Below, in pieces: positions 52,278-62,356 of a stretch of 64,000 bases of DNA. Within the stretch, counting starts at the first letter, position 1. Each line of letters starts with the position of its first letter. The DNA comes from Caballeronia sp. SL2Y3 (GTDB lineage: Bacteria; Pseudomonadota; Gammaproteobacteria; Burkholderiales; Burkholderiaceae), in NCBI RefSeq assembly GCF_022879575.1, contig NZ_CP084261.1:1-64000 (forward strand). The letters run 5' to 3'. The position numbers and the translations under genes were made by a program. Under the pieces are notes generated by a model. That model ran no database searches, had not been told where the DNA came from, and saw nothing but the letters and a program-made list of their open reading frames with translations.

Positions 52278-53249
52278 ATGAGCACTCTGCACGATAACAG
52301 CATCATCATCGACGGTCTCAACATCTCGAAGTTCGAGCGCTCCGTGTTCGAGGATATGCGCAAGGGCGGCGTCACGGCGGTGAACTGCACCGTGTCCGTG
52401 TGGGAAGACTTTCAGAAGACCGTGGACAACATCGCGGAGATGAAGCAGCAGATCCGCGATTACAGCGAGATTCTCACGCTCGTGCGCACGACCGACGACA
52501 TCCTGCGCGCGAAGAAAGAGAACAAGACGGGCATCATCTTCGGCTTCCAGAATTCGTATGCGTTCGAGGACAACCTCGGCTATATCGAAGTGTTCAAGGA
52601 ACTCGGCGTGAACGTGGTGCAGCTTTGCTACAACACGCAGAACCTCGTCGGCACCGGCTGCTATGAAGCGGATGGCGGTCTGTCCGGCTATGGCCGCGAA
52701 GTGATTCAGGAGATGAATCGCGTCGGCATCATGGTCGATCTCTCGCACGTGGGCGCGAAGACGTCATCGGATGCGATCGCCTGCTCGAAGAAGCCCGTCA
52801 CGTATTCGCATTGCTGCCCGTCCGGACTCAAGGAGCATCCCCGCAACAAGACGGATGAGCAACTGAAGGAAATCGCGGACGCCAACGGCTTCGTCGGCGT
52901 GACGATGTTCGCGCCGTTTTTGAAGCGCGGCCCCGACGCGACCGTCGAGGACTATCTCGAGGCTATCGAATACGTGGTCGATCTCATCGGCGAAGACCGC
53001 GTGGGGATCGGCACCGACTTCACGCAAGGCTACAGCACTGAGTTCTTCGACTGGATCACGCACGACAAGGGCCGTTATCGCCAGCTCACGAACTTCGGCA
53101 AGGTCGTGAATCCCGAAGGAATCCGAACGATCGGCGAATTCCCGAATCTGACGGCCGCGATGGAGCGCGCGGGCTGGAGCGAATCGCGCATCAAGAAGGT
53201 GATGGGCGAGAACTGGCTGCGCGTATTCGGCGATGTCTGGAACGTGTGA
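52278..53249 (+). CDS. membrane dipeptidase (peptidase M19 family) of the betaine cluster
   Basis: 323 aa, renal-dipeptidase fold: IIIDGLNISKFE at the N-terminus, IIFGFQNSYAFED, MVDLSHVGAKTSSDAI, TYSHCCPSGLKEHPRNKTDEQ (in two parts) and IGTDFTQGY. It has the conserved position in Pseudomonas-type betaine clusters just before the DUF5943-like gene and dgcA. The usual HxD zinc pair at the N-terminus is replaced by DGLN, so substrate and metal use may differ from true dipeptidases. Stop overlaps a possible GTG of the next gene. Confidence 0.86.
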   Translation: MSTLHDNSIIIDGLNISKFERSVFEDMRKGGVTAVNCTVSVWEDFQKTVDNIAEMKQQIRDYSEILTLVRTTDDILRAKKENKTGIIFGFQNSYAFEDNLGYIEVFKELGVNVVQLCYNTQNLVGTGCYEADGGLSGYGREVIQEMNRVGIMVDLSHVGAKTSSDAIACSKKPVTYSHCCPSGLKEHPRNKTDEQLKEIADANGFVGVTMFAPFLKRGPDATVEDYLEAIEYVVDLIGEDRVGIGTDFTQGYSTEFFDWITHDKGRYRQLTNFGKVVNPEGIRTIGEFPNLTAAMERAGWSESRIKKVMGENWLRVFGDVWNV

Positions 53250-53278
53250 ACGCAACGACACAAGAACAGGAACCTGAG

Positions 53279-53821
53279 ATGCAACCGCAACTGCCTATCG
53301 ACGTCGACGCGCAAACGGGCGTCTGGACCACCGACGCGCTGCCGATGCTTTACGTGCCGCGTCACTTCTTCACGAACAATCATGTGGCCGTGGAAGAAGC
53401 ACTGGGACGCGAGACGTACGCCGAGATTCTCTACAGGGCCGGCTACAAGTCCGCGTATCACTGGTGCGACAAGGAAGCCGCAAAGCACGGCATCGCCGGC
53501 ATGGACGTGTTCGAGCATTACCTCAAGCGCCTGTCGCAGCGCGGCTGGGGTCTCTTCGATATCGTCGAATCGGACCCGCAAAGCGCGATGGCGCGCATCC
53601 ACTTGCGGCACTCGTCGTTCGTGCTCGCGCAGCCCGGCAAGCAGGGCAAGCTCTGCTACATGTTCGCGGGCTGGTTCGCCGGCGCGATGGACTGGGTGAA
53701 CGACACCGTATCAGACAGCGCGAAGAAGGGCCCGCGCTCGCGATCCATCGAAACGCAATGCGCGGCGGAAGGCCACGATCATTGCGTGTTCGAAGTGTCG
53801 CCGTTGCAACTCCACGCGTAG
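53279..53821 (+). CDS. DUF5943/V4R-like protein of the dimethylglycine operon
   Basis: 180 aa from ATG 53279, with AGGAA 6 bp upstream; a GTG at 53246 is the alternative. Segments YVPRHFFTNNHVAVEEALGR (split by the VAV), YHWCDKEAAKHG and QCAAEGHDHCVFEVSP, the last a Cys/His-rich end like V4R domains. It is the conserved partner between the dipeptidase and dgcA in betaine clusters; its biochemical role is unknown. Confidence 0.75.
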   Translation: MQPQLPIDVDAQTGVWTTDALPMLYVPRHFFTNNHVAVEEALGRETYAEILYRAGYKSAYHWCDKEAAKHGIAGMDVFEHYLKRLSQRGWGLFDIVESDPQSAMARIHLRHSSFVLAQPGKQGKLCYMFAGWFAGAMDWVNDTVSDSAKKGPRSRSIETQCAAEGHDHCVFEVSPLQLHA

Positions 53822-53843
53822 CTTCAATCCGAGGTCGTCCGCC

Positions 53844-55907
53844 ATGCGTTACCCGAACCTTTTCAAGCCGCTCACGCTGAACAAGCTGACTCTGCGTAAC
53901 CGCATCGTCAGCACGGCGCACGCGGAGGTTTATGCCGAACCGGGCGGCCTGCCCGGCGATCGCTATATCCGCTATTACGAGGAAAAAGCGAAGGGTGGCG
54001 TGGGACTCGCCGTGTGCGGCGGTTCGAGCCCGGTGTCGATCGACAGCCCGCAAGGCTGGTGGAAGTCGGTGAACCTGTCGACCGACAAGATCATCGATCC
54101 GCTCTCGCGTCTTGCCGAAGCCATGCACCGTCACGGCGCGAAGATCATGATCCAGGCCACGCACATGGGCCGCCGCTCCGCATGGCATGGCGAGAACTGG
54201 CCGCATCTGATGACGCCCTCGGGCGTGCGCGAGCCGGTGCATCGCGGCAACGCGAAGATCATCGAAGTGGAAGAGATTCGCCGCATCATCGAAGACTTCG
54301 CCGCCGCTGCGAAGCGCGTGAAAGATGCGGGCATGGACGGCATCGAAATCTCGGCGGCGCACCAGCATCTGATCGATCAGTTCTGGAGCCCGCGCACCAA
54401 CTTTCGCACGGACGAGTGGGGCGGCTCGCTCGAAAACCGCCTGCGTTTCGGCGTGGAAGTGCTGAAGGCGGTGCGCGAAGCCGTGGGCGCCGACTTCTGC
54501 GTGGGCCTGCGCATGTGCGGCGACGAGTTCCACGAAGACGGCCTCTCGCACGAGAACCTCAAGGAGATCGCGCAGGCCATGTCCGAGACGGGCCTCATCG
54601 ATTACATCGGTGTGATCGGCTCCGGCGCGGATACGCATAACACGCTCGCCAACTGCATGCCGCCGATGGCGCTCCCGCCCGAGCCGTTCGTGCATCTCGC
54701 AGCAGGCATCAAGTCGGTGGTGAAGCTGCCGATCATGCATGCGCAGAGCATTCGCGATGCAGGACAGGCCGAGCGTCTGCTCGCGAACGGCATGGTCGAT
54801 CTGGTCGGCATGACGCGCGCGCAGATTGCGGACCCGCATATGGTCATCAAGATTCGCGATGGCCGCGAGGACGAGATCAAGCAATGTGTCGGCGCGAACT
54901 ATTGCATCGACCGCCAGTACAACGGGCTCGACGTGCTGTGCGTGCAGAACGCGGCGACATCGCGTGAAGCGACCATGCCGCATGTCATCGAAAAGACGCG
55001 CGGACCGAAGCGCAAGGTCGTGGTCGTCGGCGCGGGGCCTGCGGGACTGGAGGCGGCGCGCGTGGCGAAATCGCGCGGGCATGACGTCGTGCTCTTCGAG
55101 AAGAACGATTACGTCGGCGGTCAGATCATGCTTGCCGCAAAGGCGCCGCAACGCGAGCAGATGGCCGGCATCGTCCGATGGTTCGACATGGAAACGAAGC
55201 GGCTCGGCGTGGACCGGCGTCTGGGCGTCGCGGCCGACGACAAGGCCATCATGGCGGAGAAGCCCGATATCGTCGTGCTGGCGACGGGCGGTTCGTCGTT
55301 CACGGATCAGGTGCCTGCATGGGGCGTCGAGCAAGGGCTCGCCGTAAGCGCGTGGGACGTTCTCTCGGGCAAGGTCGAGCCGGGCAAGAACGTGCTCGTC
55401 TACGACGGCGTGAGCACGCATGCCGGCGCGGGCGTGGCGGACTTCATCGCATCGCGCGGTGGAAACGTCGAGATCGTGACGCCCGATGTGAAAGTGGCCG
55501 ACGACGTGGGCGGCACCACGTTCCCCATCTTCTATCGGCGTCTGTATGCGCAAGGCGTCATCCATACGCCGAACTACTGGCTCGACAAGGTGTACGAGGA
55601 AGACGGCAAGAAGATCGCCGTGCTGCGCAACGAGTACACGGAAGAGCAGGAAGAGCGCGCGGTCGATCAGGTGGTGATCGAGAACGGCAGCACGCCCAAC
55701 GACGCGCTGTACTGGAAGCTCAAGCCCGAATCGCTCAATCGCGGCCAGGTGGACGTGCACACGCTCTTCGCGGCGCAAGCGCAACCGTGCTTGTCCGAAG
55801 AACTCGGCAACGGGCGCTTCCTGCTGTTCAGGGTGGGCGACTGCATCTCGATGCACAACATCCACGGCGCGATCTACGACGCCCTGCGGCTTTGCAAAGA
55901 CTTTTGA
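53844..55907 (+). CDS. dgcA: dimethylglycine demethylase subunit DgcA (NADH:flavin oxidoreductase type)
   Basis: 687 aa, trimethylamine-dehydrogenase-like: FMN TIM barrel in the first ~370 residues (NRIVSTAHAEVYAEPGGLPG; HQHLIDQFWSPRTNFRTDEW), a Cys-rich iron-sulfur segment (CVGANYCIDRQ, LCVQNAA), and a Rossmann domain VVVGAGPAGLEAARVA near 394. Removes a methyl group from dimethylglycine to give sarcosine and formaldehyde. Followed after 15 bp by dgcB. Confidence 0.93.
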   Translation: MRYPNLFKPLTLNKLTLRNRIVSTAHAEVYAEPGGLPGDRYIRYYEEKAKGGVGLAVCGGSSPVSIDSPQGWWKSVNLSTDKIIDPLSRLAEAMHRHGAKIMIQATHMGRRSAWHGENWPHLMTPSGVREPVHRGNAKIIEVEEIRRIIEDFAAAAKRVKDAGMDGIEISAAHQHLIDQFWSPRTNFRTDEWGGSLENRLRFGVEVLKAVREAVGADFCVGLRMCGDEFHEDGLSHENLKEIAQAMSETGLIDYIGVIGSGADTHNTLANCMPPMALPPEPFVHLAAGIKSVVKLPIMHAQSIRDAGQAERLLANGMVDLVGMTRAQIADPHMVIKIRDGREDEIKQCVGANYCIDRQYNGLDVLCVQNAATSREATMPHVIEKTRGPKRKVVVVGAGPAGLEAARVAKSRGHDVVLFEKNDYVGGQIMLAAKAPQREQMAGIVRWFDMETKRLGVDRRLGVAADDKAIMAEKPDIVVLATGGSSFTDQVPAWGVEQGLAVSAWDVLSGKVEPGKNVLVYDGVSTHAGAGVADFIASRGGNVEIVTPDVKVADDVGGTTFPIFYRRLYAQGVIHTPNYWLDKVYEEDGKKIAVLRNEYTEEQEERAVDQVVIENGSTPNDALYWKLKPESLNRGQVDVHTLFAAQAQPCLSEELGNGRFLLFRVGDCISMHNIHGAIYDALRLCKDF

Positions 55908-55922
55908 CGAGGGCATTGCACG

Positions 55923-57836
55923 ATGAACCCCGTGTTTGTCATCACCGCCTTGCTGTGGCTCTCGGTGGCGGGTCTCGCCTTCGCCGTCATGAAGCGCGCG
56001 GCCTACTGGCGCGAAGGCCGCGCCACCGCGGCCGGCGCGTACGGATGGGCGAATCTGCTTAGTATCCCGAAGCGATATTTCGTCGACCTGCACCATGTCG
56101 TGGCGCGCGATCCGTACATCGCGAAGACGCACGTTGCGACAGCGGGCGGCGCGATTCTCGCGATGGCGCTCGTCTTCGTCAACTACGGTCTCGCGATCTA
56201 TTCGCCGTGGATCGACAAGCTGATCTTCATCGCGGCGCTCGTCATGCTGGGCGGCACGTTCTTCGTGTGGAAGCGCAGGCACGGCGCGAAGCAAGTCCCC
56301 GCGCGTCTGTCGCGCGGACCGTGGGACGCGTTGCCGCTCTTGCTCGGCGCGTTCGCGTTCGGCCTCGCGTTGTTCACGCTGCTGCCCGCAACGTGGATGT
56401 CGGGTGCGCTTGCGATCATCGTCGCCTTGTCGATCGCGGCGGGCGCTTACACGATGACCTTCGGCGCGGCGCGCGGCGGCCCGATGAAGCACGCGATGGC
56501 GGGTCTTCTGCATCTCGCGTTTCATCCGCGTCAGGAGCGTTTCAAGGCGCAGCACGAAAACGACGTGGTGCCGCCCACGGCGCTGAAGAAGCCCGTGCTG
56601 GATGCCAAGGAATACGGCGTCGGCAAGCCGGTCGAGTTCCGCTGGAATCAGCTCTTGAGTTTCGATGCATGCGTGCAGTGCGGCAAGTGCGAAGCGGCGT
56701 GCCCCGCGTTCGCATCGGGCCAGCCGTTGAACCCGAAGAAGCTGATACAGGATCTCGTGACCGGCATGGTCGGCGGCACGGACGCGGCGTATGCGGGCAG
56801 CCCCACGCCGGGCATTCCCCTCGGCAAGCACGCGGGCGCGCCGGGCAAGCCGCTGATTTCGAGCATGGTCGAAGCAGACACCATCTGGTCCTGCACCACG
56901 TGCCGGGCATGCGTGCAGGAGTGCCCGATGCTGATCGAGCATGTCGATGCCATCGTCGATATGCGCCGCAATCAGACGCTCGTCGAAGGCGACGTGCCGG
57001 GCAAAGGCCCGATCACGCTCGCCAATCTGCGCGAGACCGGCAGCGCGAATGGCTACGACATCGGCGCGCGTTACGACTGGTCGGTGGATCTGCAAGTGCA
57101 GGTCGCGCAGCCGGGACGGCCGGTGGACGTGTTGCTGATAGCAGGCGAAGGCGCGTTCGACATGCGCTATCAACGCACGCTGCGCGCGTTCGTGAAGGTG
57201 CTGAACAAGGCGGGCGTCGATTACGCGGTGCTCGGCGGCGTGGAAACCGATACCGGCGATACCGCTCGCCGCCTGGGCGACGAAGCCACGTTCCAGCAAT
57301 GCGCCTCGAAGCTGATGGAGACGTTGTCGCGCTATACGTTCCGGCGCATCGTCACGGCGGACCCGCATGTGCTGCATAGCCTGCGCAACGAGTATCGCGC
57401 GCTCGGCGGCTTCTACGAAGTGCAGCATCACACGGCGTTCATGGCCGAACTCATGGCCAGCGGCAAGCTCACACCGAAGGCGGCCGCGGTGCTCGCGGAC
57501 AAGAAGATCACGTATCACGATCCCTGCTACCTCGGCCGCTACAACGGCGAGACCGAAGCGCCGCGCAAGCTGCTGAAGACCATCGGCATCAAGGTCGTCG
57601 AGATGGAACGTCACGGCATGCGCGCGCGCTGCTGTGGTGGCGGTGGCGGCGCGCCGCTCACCGATATCCCCGGCAAGCAGCGCATTCCCGACATTCGCAT
57701 CGCGGACGCGAAAGCGGTGGGCGCCGATGTGGTCGCGGTGGGCTGCCCGCAATGCACCGCGATGCTCGAAGGCGTGGTCGGTGCTCGTCCAGAAGTGCTC
57801 GACGTGGCGGAGCTGGTCGCCGCAGCACTGGAGTAA
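55923..57836 (+). CDS. dgcB: dimethylglycine catabolism iron-sulfur protein DgcB
   Basis: 637 aa. N-terminal half with several membrane helices (VFVITALLWLSVAGLAFAVM; LLLGAFAFGLALFTLLPA), then two [4Fe-4S] motifs (CVQCGKCEAACPAF near 249; CTTCRACVQECPM near 324), then two CCG-type heterodisulfide-reductase domains ending in CCGGGGGAP near 570. It probably routes electrons from DgcA and Etf to the quinone pool at the inner membrane. Confidence 0.93.
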   Translation: MNPVFVITALLWLSVAGLAFAVMKRAAYWREGRATAAGAYGWANLLSIPKRYFVDLHHVVARDPYIAKTHVATAGGAILAMALVFVNYGLAIYSPWIDKLIFIAALVMLGGTFFVWKRRHGAKQVPARLSRGPWDALPLLLGAFAFGLALFTLLPATWMSGALAIIVALSIAAGAYTMTFGAARGGPMKHAMAGLLHLAFHPRQERFKAQHENDVVPPTALKKPVLDAKEYGVGKPVEFRWNQLLSFDACVQCGKCEAACPAFASGQPLNPKKLIQDLVTGMVGGTDAAYAGSPTPGIPLGKHAGAPGKPLISSMVEADTIWSCTTCRACVQECPMLIEHVDAIVDMRRNQTLVEGDVPGKGPITLANLRETGSANGYDIGARYDWSVDLQVQVAQPGRPVDVLLIAGEGAFDMRYQRTLRAFVKVLNKAGVDYAVLGGVETDTGDTARRLGDEATFQQCASKLMETLSRYTFRRIVTADPHVLHSLRNEYRALGGFYEVQHHTAFMAELMASGKLTPKAAAVLADKKITYHDPCYLGRYNGETEAPRKLLKTIGIKVVEMERHGMRARCCGGGGGAPLTDIPGKQRIPDIRIADAKAVGADVVAVGCPQCTAMLEGVVGARPEVLDVAELVAAALE

Positions 57837-57839
57837 CGC

Positions 57840-59006
57840 ATGAACACGATCAAACGAATCGATCCGCGCCGGCCGTTCATCGTCACGACAGCGGGACTGC
57901 GGCGTATCACGCTGGGCGAAGCCGGCACGGGCGTGTTGCAGGATTTCGCATCGGCCCATGCCACGCATCGCGATACGGCAAAGCCGCGTCGCACGACGAA
58001 GCCCGCGCGGCGCAGCGTGCTGGTGGCGGCCCATACGGATCGCGGCGCGCTCGACGATCACGCGCGCCAGGCGCTTGCCGCTGCGGCGCTGCTCGCTGAC
58101 GACGAGACGGAGGTCGTGCTGATCGCGTTCGGCGCGTTCAACGACGACGCGGCATCGCTCGGCGCGGATCGCATCATCGAACTCGATGCCTTCGATAGCC
58201 GGCGTTTTGCGCCCGACGAAGAACTGCGCGCGCTCGCCGCATGCGCCGCTGCGTTCGCGCCCGCGCATCTTTTCATGCCCGACAACGCAACGGGCGATGG
58301 CGATCTCGGCCGCCGTTACGCGGCGCTCGCCGGTGCGAGCATCGCGACGCATGTCGTCGAACTGGATGCCACGCACGCCGCGAGTTATGTGCAAGCGGGA
58401 CGCGCATGGGCATCGCGTGCATTGCCGGAGGTCGTGATGCTCGCGCCGAATGCCGTCGATGCGAAGCTGCCTTTCGTCGGCGCGGGCGAGCGCGTGGCGA
58501 GCGAGGGCATCGTCCCTGCATCGACCGCGAGCGCGTATGTCGATCTCGGCATCGAGGAGCTGGACGCCGCGCAGATCGCGCTGGAAGAGGCGGATTTCAT
58601 CGTGTCGGCGGGCAATGGCGTCTCCGACGTTGCCGCGTTCGAGGCGCTTGCCACCACGCTCGGCGCTGCGATAGGCGCGAGCCGCGTCGCGGTGGATGAC
58701 GGCAAGTTCACGCGCGACAAGCAGATCGGCGCAACGGGCAAGACCGTGCAGGCGAGCGTGTATATCGCGTTCGGCATCTCGGGCGCGGTGCAGCATCTGC
58801 AAGGCATCAAGGATTGCCGTCACGTCATTGCGGTGAATTCCGATGCAAGCGCGCCCATTGCGAAACGCGCGAATCTCACGGTCGTCGCGGATACGCAAGA
58901 GACGATCAAGGCGCTTACCGATGCAGCCGCGGCCGCGCGCGCATCGCGTGGCAACGGAGCGTCCATCGTGCTCGGCGCGCCGCTCGCGGAAGGAGTGTTC
59001 GCATGA
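57840..59006 (+). CDS. etfA: electron transfer flavoprotein subunit alpha (betaine cluster)
   Basis: 388 aa, longer than housekeeping EtfA by ~70 N-terminal residues. C-terminal FAD-binding signature is visible in IGATGKTVQASVYIAFGISGAVQHLQGIKDC (split) and VIAVNSDASAPIAKRANLTVV. Overlaps the beta-subunit gene by 4 bp. A dedicated Etf pair beside dgcAB is the norm in betaine-degrading proteobacteria. Confidence 0.9.
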   Translation: MNTIKRIDPRRPFIVTTAGLRRITLGEAGTGVLQDFASAHATHRDTAKPRRTTKPARRSVLVAAHTDRGALDDHARQALAAAALLADDETEVVLIAFGAFNDDAASLGADRIIELDAFDSRRFAPDEELRALAACAAAFAPAHLFMPDNATGDGDLGRRYAALAGASIATHVVELDATHAASYVQAGRAWASRALPEVVMLAPNAVDAKLPFVGAGERVASEGIVPASTASAYVDLGIEELDAAQIALEEADFIVSAGNGVSDVAAFEALATTLGAAIGASRVAVDDGKFTRDKQIGATGKTVQASVYIAFGISGAVQHLQGIKDCRHVIAVNSDASAPIAKRANLTVVADTQETIKALTDAAAAARASRGNGASIVLGAPLAEGVFA

Positions 59007-59761
59007 AGATCGCCGTACTCGTTTCCGTGGGACGCCATCCGGTAAGCGGTGTCGCGCGCTATAGCCGCAACGACGCCGCCGCGCTGACCATCGCGCTCGA
59101 TATCGCGAAGCATCAAGGCGCTCAACTCGACGTGCTGCACGCGGGCGATCCTTCGAACCCCGCGCTTGCGGAGTATCTCGCACTCGGCGCGCCGCGCGTC
59201 GAAGTGCTCAACACCGAAGGCGATGCGTGCGCCGCGCTCGCAGAGCGCATTGCGGGCTATGACCTCGTGCTGACGGGAACGCGCGCAGAAGGCGCATTCG
59301 ATAGCGGCACGTTGCCGTACAGGCTCGCGAATGCGTTGAACATCGCGCTCGTCGGGTCAGCGGTGGATTTGAGCGTGACGAAGGAAGGCGTCGAGGTGCG
59401 CCAGTTCATGCCCAAGGGCCTGCGCCGGCGCGTGCGCGTGCAACTGCCTGCGCTCATCGCCGTGCATCCGCTCGCCAATGCCGCGCCGCGTTATGCGTAT
59501 GCGCGCATGCGCGAGGGACAGGTCGTGCCGGTCGCATCGAATGCGCTGGCGGACAACGAGGGCAAGGCGTGGACGCTCGGCCCTATCGCAGCGAAGCCCA
59601 AGCGCCTCGCCGCGCCGGAGAAGCGCAGCGGTCACGCCCGCATGCTCTCCGCGACGACGACGGAGAGCCGTGGCGGCAGCGTCGTAATTGAAGGGAGTTC
59701 CGTCGAAAAAGCACAAGTGATTCTGGCGTATTTGCGCGAGCATCAACTGGTCGATTACTGA
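59003..59761 (+). CDS. etfB: electron transfer flavoprotein subunit beta (betaine cluster)
   Basis: 252 aa from the ATG at 59003, which overlaps etfA (ATGA). KIAVLVSVGRHPVSG, NDAAALTIALDIAKHQGA, and YDLVLTGTRAEGAFDSGTLP identify the EtfB fold. The adenosine loop is divergent from housekeeping EtfB. Accepts electrons from DgcA with EtfA. Confidence 0.9.
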   Translation: MKIAVLVSVGRHPVSGVARYSRNDAAALTIALDIAKHQGAQLDVLHAGDPSNPALAEYLALGAPRVEVLNTEGDACAALAERIAGYDLVLTGTRAEGAFDSGTLPYRLANALNIALVGSAVDLSVTKEGVEVRQFMPKGLRRRVRVQLPALIAVHPLANAAPRYAYARMREGQVVPVASNALADNEGKAWTLGPIAAKPKRLAAPEKRSGHARMLSATTTESRGGSVVIEGSSVEKAQVILAYLREHQLVDY

Positions 59762-59823
59762 TTTCGACGCGCAGCAGACGATAAACGGGCCAAAGCGGGG
59801 CCAAAGCGATGCAGGAGCACACG

Positions 59824-61119
59824 ATGAAAGTATCGGCAGACGTTCGCGCAATGATCGAACGCCGCAAGAAGGGCTACACGCTCGAAGCGCCGTTCTATAC
59901 GAGCGAAGAGATTCACGCGCTCGATATGGACGCCATCTTCAAGCGGCACTGGATTCAGGTCGCTGTAGAGCCGGACGTGCCCGAGCCCGGTGACTACACG
60001 ACTGTCGAGATCGGCAGCGATTCGATTCTGATCGTGCGCGACGACGACATGCAGATTCGTGCGTTCCATAACGTGTGCCGTCATCGCGGCGCGCGGCTGT
60101 GCAACGAAGAGAAAGGCTCGCTCGGCAATATCGTGTGCCCGTATCACAGCTGGACGTATAGCCTCAACGGCGATCTCATGTACGCGGAGCACATGGGCGA
60201 CCAGTTCGACCGCTGCAAGCACAGCCTGAAGAAGGTGCACGTCGAGAATCTGGCAGGCCTGATCTTCATCTGTCTCGCCGACGAACCGCCCGCCGATTTC
60301 GCCGTGGTGCGCGCGGCCATGGAGCCGTATCTGCTTCCGCATGGCCTGAACGATTGCAAGATCGCGGCGAGCATCGATATCGTGGAGAAGGGCAACTGGA
60401 AGCTCACGATGGAGAACAATCGCGAGTGCTATCACTGCGTCGCGAATCATCCCGAGCTCACCATTTCGCTCTATGAATACGGCTTCGGCTATCAGCGCTC
60501 GCCCGCGAACGAGGAAGGCATGGCGGCGTTCGAGCGCACGGTCGTCGAACGCACGAAGCAATGGGAAGCGATGAATCTGCCGTCGGCGGAGATCGATCGT
60601 CTGTCCGATCTCGTCACCGGCTTTCGCACGCAGCGCCTGCCGCTCGATCGCGACGGCGAATCGCAGACGCTCGACGCGAAGGTCGCATCGAAGAAGCTGT
60701 TGGGCGGCTTCGCGCGCGCGGACCTCGGCGGCTTGTCGTTCTGGACGCAGCCGAATTCGTGGCATCACTTCATGAGCGATCACATCGTGACGTTCTGCGT
60801 GATTCCGCTCTCTGCAGGCGAAACGCTCGTGCGCACGAAGTGGCTCGTGCACAAGGACGCGCAGGAAGGCATCGACTACGACGTCGATAACCTCACCGCC
60901 GTGTGGCGCGCGACGAACGATCAGGACCGCACGCTCGTCGAGTACTCGCAACTGGGCGCGGTCAGCAGCGCCTACGAGCCGGGCCCGTATTCGCCCTATA
61001 CCGAAGGCCTCGTCGAGAAGTTCTGCGAGTGGTACATCGGGCGGCTCGGCGACTATGCGAACGCGCCCGACGAGAAGCTCGCGTCGCATGGCGAGAAAGT
61101 CGTTTCCTTCATGCGCTAG
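59824..61119 (+). CDS. gbcA: glycine betaine demethylase, Rieske oxygenase component GbcA
   Basis: 431 aa. Rieske ligands CRHRG near 85 and CPYHSW near 106; catalytic iron motif NRECYHCVANHPELT near 199. Hydroxylates and demethylates glycine betaine to dimethylglycine plus formaldehyde. Start at ATG 59824 with GGAG 6 bp upstream; the ATG at 59809 is in frame but lacks a ribosome site. Runs directly into gbcB, 20 bp away. Confidence 0.94.
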   Translation: MKVSADVRAMIERRKKGYTLEAPFYTSEEIHALDMDAIFKRHWIQVAVEPDVPEPGDYTTVEIGSDSILIVRDDDMQIRAFHNVCRHRGARLCNEEKGSLGNIVCPYHSWTYSLNGDLMYAEHMGDQFDRCKHSLKKVHVENLAGLIFICLADEPPADFAVVRAAMEPYLLPHGLNDCKIAASIDIVEKGNWKLTMENNRECYHCVANHPELTISLYEYGFGYQRSPANEEGMAAFERTVVERTKQWEAMNLPSAEIDRLSDLVTGFRTQRLPLDRDGESQTLDAKVASKKLLGGFARADLGGLSFWTQPNSWHHFMSDHIVTFCVIPLSAGETLVRTKWLVHKDAQEGIDYDVDNLTAVWRATNDQDRTLVEYSQLGAVSSAYEPGPYSPYTEGLVEKFCEWYIGRLGDYANAPDEKLASHGEKVVSFMR

Positions 61120-61139
61120 GCGCGTTAAAGAGGCACATC

Positions 61140-62333
61140 ATGATGCGCGATCAGGCGACGTTCGAGCCGACTCCAAGCCGCGTGACTCAACCGAGGTTCT
61201 GGGGCGCGCTGCCCGCGCGCTGGAACAGCGACACCGACGATACGCTCGTCTGCTGCCACGTTCGGCAGGAAACGCACGACGTGAAGAGCTTTTTCTTCCG
61301 TGCAGCCGATGAACGCACATTCGTCTTCGAGCCGGGACAGTTCATCACGCTGGAACTCGACATCGACGGCGAGCCGGTGAACCGCTGCTATACGATCTCG
61401 TCCGCGCCCACGCGTCCGCACACCATCTCGATCACGGTGAAGCGCGTGCCGGGCGGCAAGGTGTCGAACTGGCTGCATGACAACGTCGTCGCGGGATCGC
61501 GCGTGCGCGTGCTCGGACCATCGGGCGAGTTCACCTGCGCGCGGCATCCGGCGCGCAAGTTCCTGTTTCTCTCGGCGGGATCGGGCATTACGCCGCTCAT
61601 GTCGATGAGCCGCGCGCATCACGAACTGGGCGACGATGCCGATATCGTCTTCGTGCATAGCGCGCGCACGCCGGACGACATCATCTTCGCGCGCGAGCTG
61701 GATCTCATCGCGTCGAATCATGCGAATTTCCGCACGGCGTTCGTGTGCGAGCGTGTGGGCGCGCGCACGAATTGGCCTGGAATCACGGGCTTTTTGAGCT
61801 TGCCGCTGCTGAAGCTGATTGCGCCGGACTTTCTGGAACGGGAGATCTTCACGTGCGGTCCTGCGCCGTACATGAAAGCAGTGCGCGATCTGCTCGACGA
61901 AGGCGGCTTCGATCGGACGCACTATCACGAAGAGAGCTTCTCGTTCGAGACCATCGCGGACGTGGCATCGCAACTGGCGAGCGCGCATGTCGGCGATGCA
62001 CTGGCCGCGCACGCCGAGACCATCGAAGCACGCGATGATTCGAGCGGCTTCGCGCCCGCGCCGGTGGACACCACGTTCAAGGTGAGCTTCGCCAAGAGCC
62101 GGCGCGAGATCGAATGCGGCAGCACGCAGCATGTGCTCGACGCCGCGAAGAAAGCGGGCGTGCGCCTGCCGTCGTCGTGTACGCAGGGCATGTGCGGCAC
62201 GTGCAAGGTGAAGCTCGTCTCCGGCGAAGTATCGATGAAACATGCGGGCGGCATCCGTCAGCGCGAGATCGATCAGGGCATGGTGCTGCTGTGTTGCAGC
62301 ACGCCGCTCACCGATCTCGTCGTCGATAAATAA
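61140..62333 (+). CDS. gbcB: glycine betaine demethylase, reductase component GbcB
   Basis: 397 aa. FAD domain (FEPGQFITLELDIDGEPVNR; RCYTISSAPT), NAD domain (FLFLSAGSGITPLMSM; IFTCGPAPYM) and a C-terminal plant-type [2Fe-2S] ferredoxin (CTQGMCGTCKVKL near 346, last Cys in LLCCSTP). Supplies electrons from NAD(P)H to GbcA. The ATG at 61140 is followed by a second ATG; either could be used. Confidence 0.94.
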   Translation: MMRDQATFEPTPSRVTQPRFWGALPARWNSDTDDTLVCCHVRQETHDVKSFFFRAADERTFVFEPGQFITLELDIDGEPVNRCYTISSAPTRPHTISITVKRVPGGKVSNWLHDNVVAGSRVRVLGPSGEFTCARHPARKFLFLSAGSGITPLMSMSRAHHELGDDADIVFVHSARTPDDIIFARELDLIASNHANFRTAFVCERVGARTNWPGITGFLSLPLLKLIAPDFLEREIFTCGPAPYMKAVRDLLDEGGFDRTHYHEESFSFETIADVASQLASAHVGDALAAHAETIEARDDSSGFAPAPVDTTFKVSFAKSRREIECGSTQHVLDAAKKAGVRLPSSCTQGMCGTCKVKLVSGEVSMKHAGGIRQREIDQGMVLLCCSTPLTDLVVDK

Positions 62334-62356
62334 CGCGTCGCTTCTGGACAACTGCG

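Noticed and set aside
53523..59183. 1886-aa antisense open frame across dgcA-dgcB-etfA
   Set aside because: Shadow of GC-rich codons opposite well-identified genes; composition is Arg/His-rich with no domain.
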